Made by a program: the position numbers and the translations under genes. Positions 1 through 10,001 of a stretch of 64,000 nt of DNA are shown piece by piece. Positions within the stretch are counted from its first letter, which is position 1; each line of letters opens with the position of its first letter. Under the pieces are notes generated by a model that did no database searches, had not been told where the DNA came from, and was given only the letters and a program-made list of their open reading frames with translations. This DNA is from Spirosoma fluviale (GTDB taxonomy: Bacteria > Bacteroidota > Bacteroidia > Cytophagales > Cyclobacteriaceae): the NCBI GenBank assembly GCA_945868725.1, contig CAMBMU010000002.1, positions 1-64,000 on the forward strand, read 5' to 3'.

Positions 1-281
1 GAGTGAAGCAAAAAGTCAAAATCCGCCCCTAAAAACTCTTTTGCCTCAGCATATAACTTTTCAATATCCTCCACTACGGTGGCATCTGCACCTACAACAA
101 TGGTATTGCACTCCTGAGCCAGTTCTTTGATCGCTCCCATACGCATGGCAATGGGTGCATTGGTCAAGACAAATTTTCCGCCTTGTTCCTTTACCTTGAG
201 TGCAGTCTTCCAAGCAATGGAATTTTCATCAAGTGCACCAGTAATGATTCCTACTTTTCCTTTAAGTAAATTTTCTGACAT
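1..281 (-). CDS. fabI: enoyl-ACP reductase (FabI-like SDR), partial, N-terminal part only
   Basis: Reverse-strand translation MSENLLKGKVGIITGALDENSIAWKTALKVKEQGGKFVLTNAPIAMRMG... resembles Bacteroidota FabI N-termini; runs off the left window edge. Confidence 0.75.
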   Translation of the reverse strand, partial: MSENLLKGKVGIITGALDENSIAWKTALKVKEQGGKFVLTNAPIAMRMGAIKELAQECNTIVVGADATVVEDIEKLYAEAKEFLGADFDFLLH

Positions 282-343
282 ATAGCAATGGGGTTGGATT
301 CAAATTCTGCGGTAAAACTACAAAAAATTTAGGAGTTAGCCCT

Positions 344-1996
344 TCAATTCATCAGGAGCTCTTTGGCACTAGCCTTAGCAGCAAGGGAAGGATTGTCTCC
401 TGCAATCATTTTTGCAAGCTCATGTACCCGTTCCTCGGCAGTCAATTGCTTGACCTTAGAGATGGTTTTTTCTGCGCTATGATCCTTGTACACAAAGAAA
501 TGCAGGTCTCCCTTGGCAGCCATCTGTGGAAGGTGTGTGATGCAAATCACTTGGTGGTTTTGAGCAATGACCTGCATCATGCGGACCATCTGCAAGGCCA
601 CTTCACCCGAAATACCGGAATCAATCTCATCGAAAATAAGCGTAGGCAAGGCCATTTTGTCGGCCATCATGTACTTAATCGCAAAAAGTAAGCGCGAAAA
701 TTCACCTCCAGAGGCTACTTTTTTCAATGGCAGTAGCGGCATTCCTTTGTTGGCCGAGAAAAGCAACTCTACCCGATCTACACCAGAGGGATGGGGGTCA
801 AGGGATTGCCTCTCCAATCGAATTCGGGCATTTTCCATCCCCAACTCATGCAGCAATTCCTCCAATGCCCGTTCAAAAGAAGGGAAACAAGCCTTTCGCT
901 TTTGGCTAAGAACCTCAGATGCCTGAAGCATAGCCTTTTCATTCTCAAGTTGAACCCTCTTGGCGGCAAGCAACTGATCGGCTACCTGCTGCACTTGAAA
1001 AACCTGGTCCGCCAAATGGCTTTCGAATGCCATAAGCTCCTTAACAGTCTGCAGGCCATGTTTTTTCTGCAATAGATAGATTTTGCTTAGACGCTCACGG
1101 GTACGTTCCAATTTTTCAACATCCACTTCAACGGCACTATCCTCGTCTCCTAAGCTTTCTGCCAAATCATTTAATTCAATTAAAGCCTCCTGGAATCGCT
1201 GTCGATAACTGCCAAAAGCCTGAGCCAATCGCTCCAAACCCTGCAAACTCGATTGAATATGCCCCATTCCCTGAAGTACTCCAAACTGCTCGTCTTGAAA
1301 AAGGGAAAGAATTTCCCGAATCTTCACTTTAATATCTTCTGCATTTTCAAGGATCTGCTGACTAGCCTCTAACTCCTCTTGCTCCCCCGCTACAAGCGAT
1401 AGACTACTCAACTCATTCAATTGAAATTGATTGAAGTCGAACTCTTTTTTAAGCCTATTGGACTGACCAGTAAGTTCCTCTAGCCTTTTTTTGGAGGACT
1501 TAAATTCATTAAAAACCAGTTGATAGGCAGTTTGCTCCACTCCGGTTTGGGCAAATGCATCTACCAAGCCCAACTGAAAATCTCCTTCTCCCAAGAGTAA
1601 GGTGTCGTGCTGGGAATGAACATCCATGAGCTTCTCCCCCAAAGTCTTCAAATGATCCAATAATATCGGAGTGTCATTTACGAAGGATCGGGATTTGCCA
1701 TTTGGACTAATCTCCCTTCGGATAATGCAGCTTTCTTCATAGTCTAGTTCCAGCTCCTCAAAATATTCCTGTAGGCCGTAGGAACGAATGTCAAAAATCC
1801 CTTCCACCACGCATTTCTTCTCTTCGTGAAGCAATACCTTGGTATCCGCCCGATTGCCAAGTAAAAGGCCTACAGCTCCAAGCATTATCGACTTACCCGA
1901 TCCAGTTTCACCTGTAATCATGCTCAATCCAGCGCTGGGCTGCATGGCCAAGTGATCGATCAACGCATAATTGGATATTTTAAGTGAAGTAAGCAT
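344..1996 (-). CDS. recN: DNA repair protein RecN
   Basis: 550 aa; N-terminal MLTSLKISNYALIDHL, Walker A GETGSGKS, C-terminal DEIDSGISGEVA and ITHLPQMAAKGD. Confidence 0.95.
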   Translation of the reverse strand: MLTSLKISNYALIDHLAMQPSAGLSMITGETGSGKSIMLGAVGLLLGNRADTKVLLHEEKKCVVEGIFDIRSYGLQEYFEELELDYEESCIIRREISPNGKSRSFVNDTPILLDHLKTLGEKLMDVHSQHDTLLLGEGDFQLGLVDAFAQTGVEQTAYQLVFNEFKSSKKRLEELTGQSNRLKKEFDFNQFQLNELSSLSLVAGEQEELEASQQILENAEDIKVKIREILSLFQDEQFGVLQGMGHIQSSLQGLERLAQAFGSYRQRFQEALIELNDLAESLGDEDSAVEVDVEKLERTRERLSKIYLLQKKHGLQTVKELMAFESHLADQVFQVQQVADQLLAAKRVQLENEKAMLQASEVLSQKRKACFPSFERALEELLHELGMENARIRLERQSLDPHPSGVDRVELLFSANKGMPLLPLKKVASGGEFSRLLFAIKYMMADKMALPTLIFDEIDSGISGEVALQMVRMMQVIAQNHQVICITHLPQMAAKGDLHFFVYKDHSAEKTISKVKQLTAEERVHELAKMIAGDNPSLAAKASAKELLMN

Positions 1997-2036
1997 GAAT
2001 TAAGGATAGCTTTCCAACAAAATTAAATGATAAGCT

Positions 2037-2942
2037 TCAGCTTTTGAGCAGCTCGTTGTATTTTCTAGCGTTATTCGGATCAATTTCAAGGAGTAGCGGA
2101 ACGGCTTTTTCACGAATCTCAAATGGAGCATTCTTCAATATCTGAGCAATTTCATCACTTTTAGCATCGACAAAACTGATTGTAAAAATCCCATTGGGCT
2201 GCAATCTATTGGCTTCCGCTACACGTTGAATCGCTTCCAAAATGGAATTATACGCTTCTTCTGGTGCGGTCGCGAGTTGGTCTATCCCTTTTCTATGATA
2301 CAAATAAAATGCCTCCCGAATAGGGGCATACACTGTTGAAATGTAAATGTCATTGATCAGCCAGTAGCGACTTCTTCGGTCATTGGGGTTTTGTACCCAG
2401 CCAGCACGGCCCGATTGCTGGGCATTATTAACGATATCATTCGCTACTTCGAAATAGGGATTACCCCCCTTGAGCGAAAAAGTGTCGTAATCCATGCCAA
2501 GCGCGATGTGCGCATAAAAGGCAAGTAAGGAACTAATGTTATTTAAAAAGGAAACTCGATTGAATTCGAGGGGTTGCGAATCTTGGTATTCAAAAGACCA
2601 ATTCCGATCAATAAAGTTTAGCACCACCGTCTCGTAGTTGGTCCCAAACACTGGGCGTACCACCTGCACTTGAACCGTCGCACTGTAAACCCCTATTTGC
2701 GGCACCTGGTTGATGGTAATTAACAAATTTCCTTTGATTCGCTCCTCAGGCCTAAACTCATCTGAAGTCCAGGTTCTCCCATTCAAAAACTGTTCAAAGC
2801 TGGTTTTCATCTGGCTAAAGATCTCCGTACTTTGAAATCTAGAACGGTCGCTGTTGATGATGACCCTAAAATCCAATTCTTGAGCCTTGCTCTCTATAAA
2901 AAATCCAAGAATTCCAACTAGGATGAGTATCCCTTTTTTCAT
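2037..2942 (-). CDS. DUF4835 family protein (secreted/periplasmic, Bacteroidota)
   Basis: 301 aa with signal peptide; sequence pattern and position between recN and coaBC. Confidence 0.8.
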   Translation of the reverse strand: MKKGILILVGILGFFIESKAQELDFRVIINSDRSRFQSTEIFSQMKTSFEQFLNGRTWTSDEFRPEERIKGNLLITINQVPQIGVYSATVQVQVVRPVFGTNYETVVLNFIDRNWSFEYQDSQPLEFNRVSFLNNISSLLAFYAHIALGMDYDTFSLKGGNPYFEVANDIVNNAQQSGRAGWVQNPNDRRSRYWLINDIYISTVYAPIREAFYLYHRKGIDQLATAPEEAYNSILEAIQRVAEANRLQPNGIFTISFVDAKSDEIAQILKNAPFEIREKAVPLLLEIDPNNARKYNELLKS

Positions 2943-2975
2943 GTACTAAACTTACAAAAAATCTTTAGCTCCTCC

Positions 2976-4178
2976 TCAAGAAGCTACTTTTTTGACTTCC
3001 TCCAAAATAATTTCCGCAATCGCCTCCTTCGGCAAAAGGGTGGACTGAACTTCATTTCCTCCCTTGTGAAAAATACGAACCTGGTTGGTGTCGTGTTTAA
3101 AACCTACTCCGGCCTCCGTTGCTGAATTCAATACTACCAAATCAAAATTTTTGCGAACCATTTTCGCTTTGGCATTCACCTCTTCCTGCTCTGTTTCCAA
3201 GGCAAAGCCAACATGAATCTGGTTGGCACTTTTTATTTTCCCAAGCTCAAAGGCAAGGTCCACATTTGGCACCAAGCGAAGGGTCAGTTCTTCTCCAGCC
3301 TTTTTTATTTTTTGAGCAGCAGCATTTTCAGGTCTAAAATCTGCCACTGCAGCGGCAAATACTACCACATCCATCTGTGCATGCAAGGACTTGGCTGCTT
3401 CAAACATCTCGGTTGCAGTGGTCACGCGATGGACCTGAAATCGGATTTCGTCCAACTTCAAGGCAACAGGGCCCGCGACGAGGGAAACTGCTGCACCTTG
3501 GGCTTCAAATGCTTTGCCTAGGGCATAGCCCATTTTCCCACTGGAATGATTGCTCAAAAACCGAACAGGGTCGAGTGCTTCTTGAGTTGGGCCCAAGGTA
3601 ATCATCACTTTCTTGCCATGAAAATCCTTCTTAGGATTAAAAAATCGAATGACCTGCTCCAGAATATGCTCCGGCTCCATCATTCTTCCTTGACCAGAGA
3701 GCCCACTGGCCAATTCCCCGGTTTCGGCATCCAAGACTATATTTCCAAAGGAAGCTACTTTTTCCAAGTTGGCCCGAACGGATGGGTGCTGGTACATATC
3801 CAAGTCCATGGCTGGCGCAAGCATCACAGGACAACGGCAGGAGAGATAGGTCGCGGTAAGTAAGTTGTCACTTCCCCCTTGGGCAAATTTGCACAAGGTA
3901 TTCGCACTCAAGGGAGCCACTATAAATAAGTCTGCCCAAAGGCCTAGCTCCACATGATTGTTCCATTGACCGGAGCTTTTTTCAAAAAAAGCAGAAAGTA
4001 CCGGTCTTTTGGAAAGGGTAGCTAAAGTGAGGGGGGTAATAAAATCAAGAGCAGAAGTAGTCGCTACTAGCTGTACCTCTGCTCCAGATTTGATGAGCAA
4101 GCGCGTTAAAATCGCTGTTTTATAGGCTGCAATGCTGCCTGTAACACCGACTAAAATTCGTTTGCCCTTAAGATTCAT
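2976..4178 (-). CDS. coaBC: bifunctional phosphopantothenoylcysteine decarboxylase/phosphopantothenate-cysteine ligase
   Basis: 400 aa; GSIAAYK, APAMDLDMY, ITLGPTQEALDPVRFLSNHSSGKMG motifs. Confidence 0.95.
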   Translation of the reverse strand: MNLKGKRILVGVTGSIAAYKTAILTRLLIKSGAEVQLVATTSALDFITPLTLATLSKRPVLSAFFEKSSGQWNNHVELGLWADLFIVAPLSANTLCKFAQGGSDNLLTATYLSCRCPVMLAPAMDLDMYQHPSVRANLEKVASFGNIVLDAETGELASGLSGQGRMMEPEHILEQVIRFFNPKKDFHGKKVMITLGPTQEALDPVRFLSNHSSGKMGYALGKAFEAQGAAVSLVAGPVALKLDEIRFQVHRVTTATEMFEAAKSLHAQMDVVVFAAAVADFRPENAAAQKIKKAGEELTLRLVPNVDLAFELGKIKSANQIHVGFALETEQEEVNAKAKMVRKNFDLVVLNSATEAGVGFKHDTNQVRIFHKGGNEVQSTLLPKEAIAEIILEEVKKVAS

Positions 4179-4184
4179 TGGAAA

Positions 4185-4499
4185 TTACTCCGCTCCTTCT
4201 TGCGATGGATACCTATGGTGGATTTTTCCCTCTGTAAACTCTTCCATCGCTAAAGAGGTTGGCTTAGGCATTCTTTCGTAAAACTTGGAGATTTCGATTT
4301 GCTCCTTGTTCTCAAATACTTCTTCCAAATTGTCTACGGTGGAAGCAAACTCAGAAAGCTTGTTGTTCAATTCTTCCTTCAAGGTAGAAGAAATTTGCTT
4401 TGCACGCTGACTCACGATGTGGATCGACTCATAGATATTACCTGTTTGATCGGCAACTTTATCTAGATCTCTGGTGATGATTGATGGATTAACAGCCAT
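4185..4499 (-). CDS. DNA-directed RNA polymerase subunit omega-like (Bacteroidota type)
   Basis: 104 aa, MAVNPSIITRDLDKVADQTGNIYESIHIVSQRAKQIS; located between coaBC and bamD. Confidence 0.8.
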   Translation of the reverse strand: MAVNPSIITRDLDKVADQTGNIYESIHIVSQRAKQISSTLKEELNNKLSEFASTVDNLEEVFENKEQIEISKFYERMPKPTSLAMEEFTEGKIHHRYPSQEGAE

Positions 4500-4529
4500 A
4501 TAATTTGTATTTAAATGCGTGTATTTTAA

Positions 4530-5411
4530 TTAATTTGATGTGGTAGTTGCTGCCGCCTCTTCTGCAGCCTTCTTGTCTGCAATCTCTTTTTTCTGTTTGG
4601 AATGCGCCTGAATCTCTTCCTTGGTTTGCATCTCTAGTTTTTTCACCTCTCCCAAATACCCACTTGCAGCGTACTTTCGGTAAAAATTGTTTACAAACTT
4701 CAAGGCATCATTCAAGCGATCCTCTTTTTTGTCGAAGGCACTATTTTTAGCATAGGAATAGCCCACTTCTACCAGACGATAAGCCAACTCCTCATTTCGC
4801 TTGCTTTCCGGATAATCCTTGGCAAAATTTTGAAAGTTGATGATGCAAGCCCTGTAAAAGTCGCCAGGAAACAAACCTTCCTTCAACCTGTAGTACATTT
4901 CCGACTCACTGTAAGCCTTTTCTTCAAATCGAGATTCCAAATCTTTCAACATATCCATTGCCCGCTCATAGCTGGCAGAAGCGGGAAATTTACCTACAAA
5001 TTGCTGAATGGCCGTGACCGCTTCTTTGCTACTTTGTTGATCTAAATTGAAATCAGGAGCATCTAGGTACAGGGAATACGCATGCATAAATAAAGCTTCT
5101 TCCGCCAGCGAACTTCGGTTGTAGGTTTTGAAAAAGGTATTGAAATATCCAGCCGACTCAATGTACCTATCCGTTTTAAAATGGCAATTGGCATAGTTGT
5201 ATTCTGCCATTTCAGCCTTTTCAGATCCCTTAATTACAGGAAGTACCTTTTCATACAAGATAATCGCTTTGTTGTACTCGCCTTCTTGGTAGTATTTGTT
5301 GGCACCGTTGTACAGCTCCTCCCAGTTGGTACTCTTTTCCAACTTGGCAAAAGGTCCACAGGCTCCAAGGAGAACCAAGACGAATACAAACAAGATCGAA
5401 TAGTGACGCAT
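4530..5411 (-). CDS. bamD: outer membrane protein assembly factor BamD (lipoprotein)
   Basis: 293 aa, lipobox LLGACG, TPR-like repeats (YYQEGEYNKAIILYEKVLP). Confidence 0.9.
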   Translation of the reverse strand: MRHYSILFVFVLVLLGACGPFAKLEKSTNWEELYNGANKYYQEGEYNKAIILYEKVLPVIKGSEKAEMAEYNYANCHFKTDRYIESAGYFNTFFKTYNRSSLAEEALFMHAYSLYLDAPDFNLDQQSSKEAVTAIQQFVGKFPASASYERAMDMLKDLESRFEEKAYSESEMYYRLKEGLFPGDFYRACIINFQNFAKDYPESKRNEELAYRLVEVGYSYAKNSAFDKKEDRLNDALKFVNNFYRKYAASGYLGEVKKLEMQTKEEIQAHSKQKKEIADKKAAEEAAATTTSN

Positions 5412-5482
5412 GATTAATTAAAGGCCCGCAAATATAAGGGATAATTGTAAGATTTCAAATGAAATAGAATTGACAGCAAGCC

Positions 5483-6196
5483 TTACTTTTTCACTTGTAA
5501 TTTCTTGGTGACCACATTTTTATTGTCAACAAATAAGGTGTAGAAATACACCCCTGGCTGGAAGTCCGCTACATGAATAACCAAACTATTTCGCGTAGGA
5601 TCCAATTCATATTCCGCAATGGGATTGCCTATAAAACTGGTCACTGTAATTTTTGCTTTGGATTTTGGATTTACGACGGTATAATCCAATTGCGCTACGC
5701 GGTTACTAGGATTGGGATAAATATCCCCCAGCTTGACATCTTTGTTCAAAAAATCTGATTTTAGCTCGCTTGAAACGGAATATTTTGCCTCAACTACAAA
5801 AAAATCACGCAAGGCTTCACTATTTACAAATACCAAATCGAAACTGCCTAAAGTCTCCGCAATACCTAATTCAAACTCTAAAAACAGATCGGTATAAATC
5901 TCCCCTGGAGCAAGGGTTAACATCACCTTTGCCAAGTCTTTTTTAGGATCAAAACACTGATCTCCTAGACAAATACGCATCTTTTGAGACGAGCCGATAC
6001 TTCCCTTAATATTTCGTAAAAGGAATGTTTTAGGTTGTGCTGACTCGTTGTGGAGAATTACTGTTTTCCGTTGAGAGGAACCGATTCTACCTGAAAATTC
6101 TACTGATTCGCTCAAGACATTTACCTGCTGAGCTCCCGCAAAAACAGGGAACAGCATAAGCAACATAAAAGTCAATTTGAGCAATTGGGCGTTCAT
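5483..6196 (-). CDS. secreted protein with T9SS type A C-terminal sorting domain
   Basis: Signal peptide and C-terminal tail IYPNPSNRVAQLDY...FQPGVYFYTLFVDNKNVVTKKLQVKK. Confidence 0.8.
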   Translation of the reverse strand: MNAQLLKLTFMLLMLFPVFAGAQQVNVLSESVEFSGRIGSSQRKTVILHNESAQPKTFLLRNIKGSIGSSQKMRICLGDQCFDPKKDLAKVMLTLAPGEIYTDLFLEFELGIAETLGSFDLVFVNSEALRDFFVVEAKYSVSSELKSDFLNKDVKLGDIYPNPSNRVAQLDYTVVNPKSKAKITVTSFIGNPIAEYELDPTRNSLVIHVADFQPGVYFYTLFVDNKNVVTKKLQVKK

Positions 6197-6338
6197 GGAA
6201 AATAGTTACTAAATAAGGGAGATGAACTTACAATAAAGTAAATAAATTATACGTTAAATGTATTTAAAAAGATACATTTTTTCCCCGAAAACCGGGTTAA
6301 TTGTTGTTAAGTTTTAAAAATGATCCATTTCTAGGTGC

Positions 6339-7970
6339 TTAACCGCCACCTTTCTGTTTGACGGGCTTTTCTTGCAACACTTTTTGAAGCTGCCCTTGGG
6401 TAGGCATCGTCAGCTTTACTTCCGGCTCGTTGAAAAAATTCTGAAGCGTAGGATCAATTTCAACCACCTTTCGCCAGGTATCAATTGTAGCACGCAAAGG
6501 CTTTTCCTCCACCCTCCACTTAAAGCCATCTAGCCGACTCATCTTTTCATCAATATCTTGAACTGGTATGAATTTCCCATCAGGACGAACTCCAAAATTT
6601 GATTTTTTGATCAGCCCATCTACGAAGCTCAGCCCAATGGTTGAGCTAAGGATGCGATTGATTCCTTGAGTCAAGGTATCCCCTTCGAGCGCATAGTAGA
6701 GCGACTCCCCATTTCCCTCGATAAACAAATTACTCAGCTGACCGTCCTTGAAATACCCTGTCATCTTTCTCCCTTTCATCTGGTTGAAATTCAACAAGGT
6801 ATCTGTCAAAATTGCAAAGGCCTTGTTCTTCATAAACACCCGGTCCAAGGTTTCATTCTTTAAGTAAAACACCATGCTGTCTGCTGCTATTTGGCTAGAG
6901 CGATTCCATAAAATCGGGTCCTTATACAGATGGATTGCCGAATCCCCGAAGGCATATAACAAGGAATCTGCCTTTCCGGAAAGATCTGATTTGACCAAGT
7001 TAACTTGATGAAAGGCAAGCAAAAATTTGGCTGAATCTTCTTCTCCATCCTGTGAAATCAAGGTGTCAGCGGTAAGAAAAAGAGTATCTGACTCAAAATA
7101 CTTTCGCACCAACGCCTTTCCGTAAACCTCACTATATTTTTTGGTCTCCCAATAGTTCCCCTCATCCCCAAAAACCTCTAGCTTCCGCTCTTTATTCAGC
7201 ACCCGCACATCTTTTTTTCCCTCGTAGTAGGCTTTGGGCTCATCGTAAAACAATTCATCCGCTTTCACTCGGCTATCTTCCGTCTCCACCAAGCCCTCAA
7301 AAAACTTAAACTGCTTGAGCTGTGTGTCGTAAAAACTTCCCTTTTGGGCATCTAAGTGGTAGCCTTCCTTGGAAACAATGTTGGTCAATCCAGGAGTCTG
7401 GGCAGTTTTAGGAACGGTCATGTAGATAAGATCCTGCGTTTTAAGCGTGTAATCTGGATTCACCAATATCACATCGTATTGAAAACTGATCCGCTCGTAA
7501 TTGATCTCATAAGTTCCTGTCTCACTCGTCAGCACATTCACTGAATCCACCACCTTACCCCCCTCAAAATAGGTGGCCACATTGGACTCCCGGTTGTAGT
7601 CGAGGTATTCGGTGTACAGCTTGGTCTTCTGGTTGGTGAATACCACATTCTTGCGAAGCTTGGCTACCTTGGTCGCACCATCGTATTCAGCGTAGGAGCT
7701 GGTCGTGGTGATGGGGTCCACCTCATCCTTGATTTGCACCCTCCCAAAAAGCTGTGCCCGATTTTCATCCCGAAAAAAATAGGCCGAATCACAGGAAATA
7801 AGGGAATTTTGGTGCTTCATTTTCACGTTTCCCAACAATCGCTCAAAGCCTTTGGCACCCTGAAGTAGATCCGCACTGCGAATCTCCAAGAGCGAAGAGG
7901 ACTGCGCATGGACACAGATGGGCATCCAGAGTACCAAGAGAAGGAATAGAATGAAAAAAGGAGGTTTCAT
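6339..7970 (-). CDS. OstA/LptA-like organic solvent tolerance family protein
   Basis: 543 aa, signal peptide, LptA-like repeats (LLGNVKMKHQNSLISCDSAYFF); next to tilS. Confidence 0.8.
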   Translation of the reverse strand: MKPPFFILFLLLVLWMPICVHAQSSSLLEIRSADLLQGAKGFERLLGNVKMKHQNSLISCDSAYFFRDENRAQLFGRVQIKDEVDPITTTSSYAEYDGATKVAKLRKNVVFTNQKTKLYTEYLDYNRESNVATYFEGGKVVDSVNVLTSETGTYEINYERISFQYDVILVNPDYTLKTQDLIYMTVPKTAQTPGLTNIVSKEGYHLDAQKGSFYDTQLKQFKFFEGLVETEDSRVKADELFYDEPKAYYEGKKDVRVLNKERKLEVFGDEGNYWETKKYSEVYGKALVRKYFESDTLFLTADTLISQDGEEDSAKFLLAFHQVNLVKSDLSGKADSLLYAFGDSAIHLYKDPILWNRSSQIAADSMVFYLKNETLDRVFMKNKAFAILTDTLLNFNQMKGRKMTGYFKDGQLSNLFIEGNGESLYYALEGDTLTQGINRILSSTIGLSFVDGLIKKSNFGVRPDGKFIPVQDIDEKMSRLDGFKWRVEEKPLRATIDTWRKVVEIDPTLQNFFNEPEVKLTMPTQGQLQKVLQEKPVKQKGGG

Positions 7971-8018
7971 ACGGGATGGAATGGAGGCAAATTTAGCTAA
8001 AAAAGCTATTTTTGATTA

Positions 8019-9338
8019 ATGTACGACGCCTTTATCTCGCATATCCGACAAAGCACACTTTTTGAACCCAACAAACGCTACCTAATGGCCTGCAGTGGCG
8101 GACTAGATAGCATGGCTTTGGCGCATCTACTTCACGCGGCGGAGATTCAACTAGAGCTTGCTCATGTCAATTTTAGCTTGCGTGGCACAGAAAGCGATGG
8201 AGACGAAGAATTTGTAAAAAACTGGGCTCAGGACCATTCTTTACCCATCTACATTCACCAGGCCAACACGGTTGAATGGGCAGATAAAAAAGGCATTTCC
8301 ATACAGATGGCCGCCCGAGAAATCCGCTACCAGTTTTTTGAAGAGATTAGAAATGAGAAAAATTTGGAAGGCATCATCCTGGCCCATCACCAAGATGATC
8401 AGCTAGAGACTATTTTTCTTAACCTGGTAAGAGGCACCGGCATAGAAGGACTTTATGGTATGAGCGCCCGTCGTGGTTGGTTGATTCGTCCACTTCTTCC
8501 TTTTTCAAGAGCACAACTTGTATCCTATATGGAGGAGGTCAAGCAAACTTGGCGGGAAGATCGATCCAATGCTTCCAGCGACTACAAAAGGAATAAGCTG
8601 CGCCATAGCGGACTACCTGCCATTTACAACCTGGAACCCGATACACGACAGAATCTCTTGCAGAGCTTTGAGCGGTTAAAAGATACTGGCAAGGCCTTTT
8701 CAGGCCTGTTTGAACTCTGGAAGGCAGAACATGTTCGTGAGCAGCAGGGAATCAGCTTTCTTGCCTACAAATCTTTGAGCAACATGCCAGGAGTTACCTC
8801 TTTACTTTATTTTTGGTTGAGGCCTTACGGGTTTAATTCAGATCAAGCTTTAACCCTTTCAAAAAGCTTAGAAGCCATCCAGCCAGGCAAATTGTTGCGT
8901 AGCGCGACGTATGAACTCAGTCTAGACCGAGAAGAGCTACTGCTGTATCCTATCCCTATAGCATTCCCTGAGCTTGAACTTCCTTTTGGAACTCCTTTTT
9001 TTGAACTTCCAGAAGGCGGGTACCACCTGACTTGGGGCCTCCCTCAAAAAGAAATCGATCGGAATCCAGCAAATGCAGTATTCGATTTGGACTGCTTGGA
9101 GTTTCCGCTTCAAATCCGGAGTTGGCAGGAAGGAGACCGTTTTAATCCATTAGGAATGCAATCCGAAAAGAAAATTTCCGACTTCCTGATTGATAATAAA
9201 GTGCCATTTGCCTTAAAAAAAGAGGTAAAAGTCCTAGTTTCAGGAAATAAAATAGCCTGGGTAGTTGGCATGCGGATTGCTGATTGGGCAAAAGTGGGCC
9301 CAGCCGCCCAAAAATGCTTGCACATACAAAAACGCTAA
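8019..9338 (+). CDS. tilS: tRNA(Ile)-lysidine synthetase
   Basis: 439 aa, PP-loop SGGLDSMALA, LAHHQDDQLETIFLNLVRGTG. Confidence 0.95.
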   Translation: MYDAFISHIRQSTLFEPNKRYLMACSGGLDSMALAHLLHAAEIQLELAHVNFSLRGTESDGDEEFVKNWAQDHSLPIYIHQANTVEWADKKGISIQMAAREIRYQFFEEIRNEKNLEGIILAHHQDDQLETIFLNLVRGTGIEGLYGMSARRGWLIRPLLPFSRAQLVSYMEEVKQTWREDRSNASSDYKRNKLRHSGLPAIYNLEPDTRQNLLQSFERLKDTGKAFSGLFELWKAEHVREQQGISFLAYKSLSNMPGVTSLLYFWLRPYGFNSDQALTLSKSLEAIQPGKLLRSATYELSLDREELLLYPIPIAFPELELPFGTPFFELPEGGYHLTWGLPQKEIDRNPANAVFDLDCLEFPLQIRSWQEGDRFNPLGMQSEKKISDFLIDNKVPFALKKEVKVLVSGNKIAWVVGMRIADWAKVGPAAQKCLHIQKR

Positions 9339-9341
9339 GCC

Positions 9342-9857
9342 ATGAGAAATCCTTTTTCCAAAACCTATGAGCCCCAAGAACTGCGGATGTTTGATTTCCT
9401 GCAAGGCATCAAATTTTTCGAGCTGCTCAAGCAGCAGGAACTCGCTCGTTTTTTACCCACCATGCACGAGCGGAAATATGTCCGTGATGAAGTGATTTTT
9501 TTTAGCAAAGACCCAAGCCAAGCCCTCTACCTCATTCGAAAAGGCCAGGTAGATCTGACCATCGATCTAAGTGAGAATTTTGAAACCATCATGCAACTCA
9601 AACGAGGAGATGCCTTCGGTGAAAATTCTCTTCTGGAAAACTCGAAAAGAACTTACACCGCCCTGGTGAGCTCGGATGAAGCAGAATTACTAGTGATCCC
9701 ACAGTTTGCCCTACTGGAGATCTTTAACAACAATCCAAAAATCAAGGCAAAAATGATGTCCTCTCTGGCTGAATTTTACAACGCCAACAACCAACGCCTT
9801 TTCCGGTCCTACCGCGAGTCTTTTGGGTTCTTTAGCCTGAGACAAATGTTTGAATAG
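9342..9857 (+). CDS. cyclic nucleotide-binding domain protein
   Basis: 171 aa; cNMP-like fold (LYLIRKGQVDLTI...GDAFGENSLLENSKRTYTALVSSDEAELLVI); no obvious C-terminal HTH. Confidence 0.8.
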   Translation: MRNPFSKTYEPQELRMFDFLQGIKFFELLKQQELARFLPTMHERKYVRDEVIFFSKDPSQALYLIRKGQVDLTIDLSENFETIMQLKRGDAFGENSLLENSKRTYTALVSSDEAELLVIPQFALLEIFNNNPKIKAKMMSSLAEFYNANNQRLFRSYRESFGFFSLRQMFE

Positions 9858-10001
9858 TGGAGCATAAAAAAAATATACGACGCACTTTAAAAAAACAGTG
9901 CCTTCGCAACGAACTTAATCCAGAAGCGGTTTCAATTCCTAAATATCCCTTATTAACTTAGGGTCGAATTTTAGGCAATCAAACCAAAAAAATATAAAAC
10001 C

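Noticed and set aside
6280-6300. CCCCGAAAACCGGG hairpin downstream of the OstA-like gene
   Set aside because: Short stem and no U tract on either strand; not a convincing terminator
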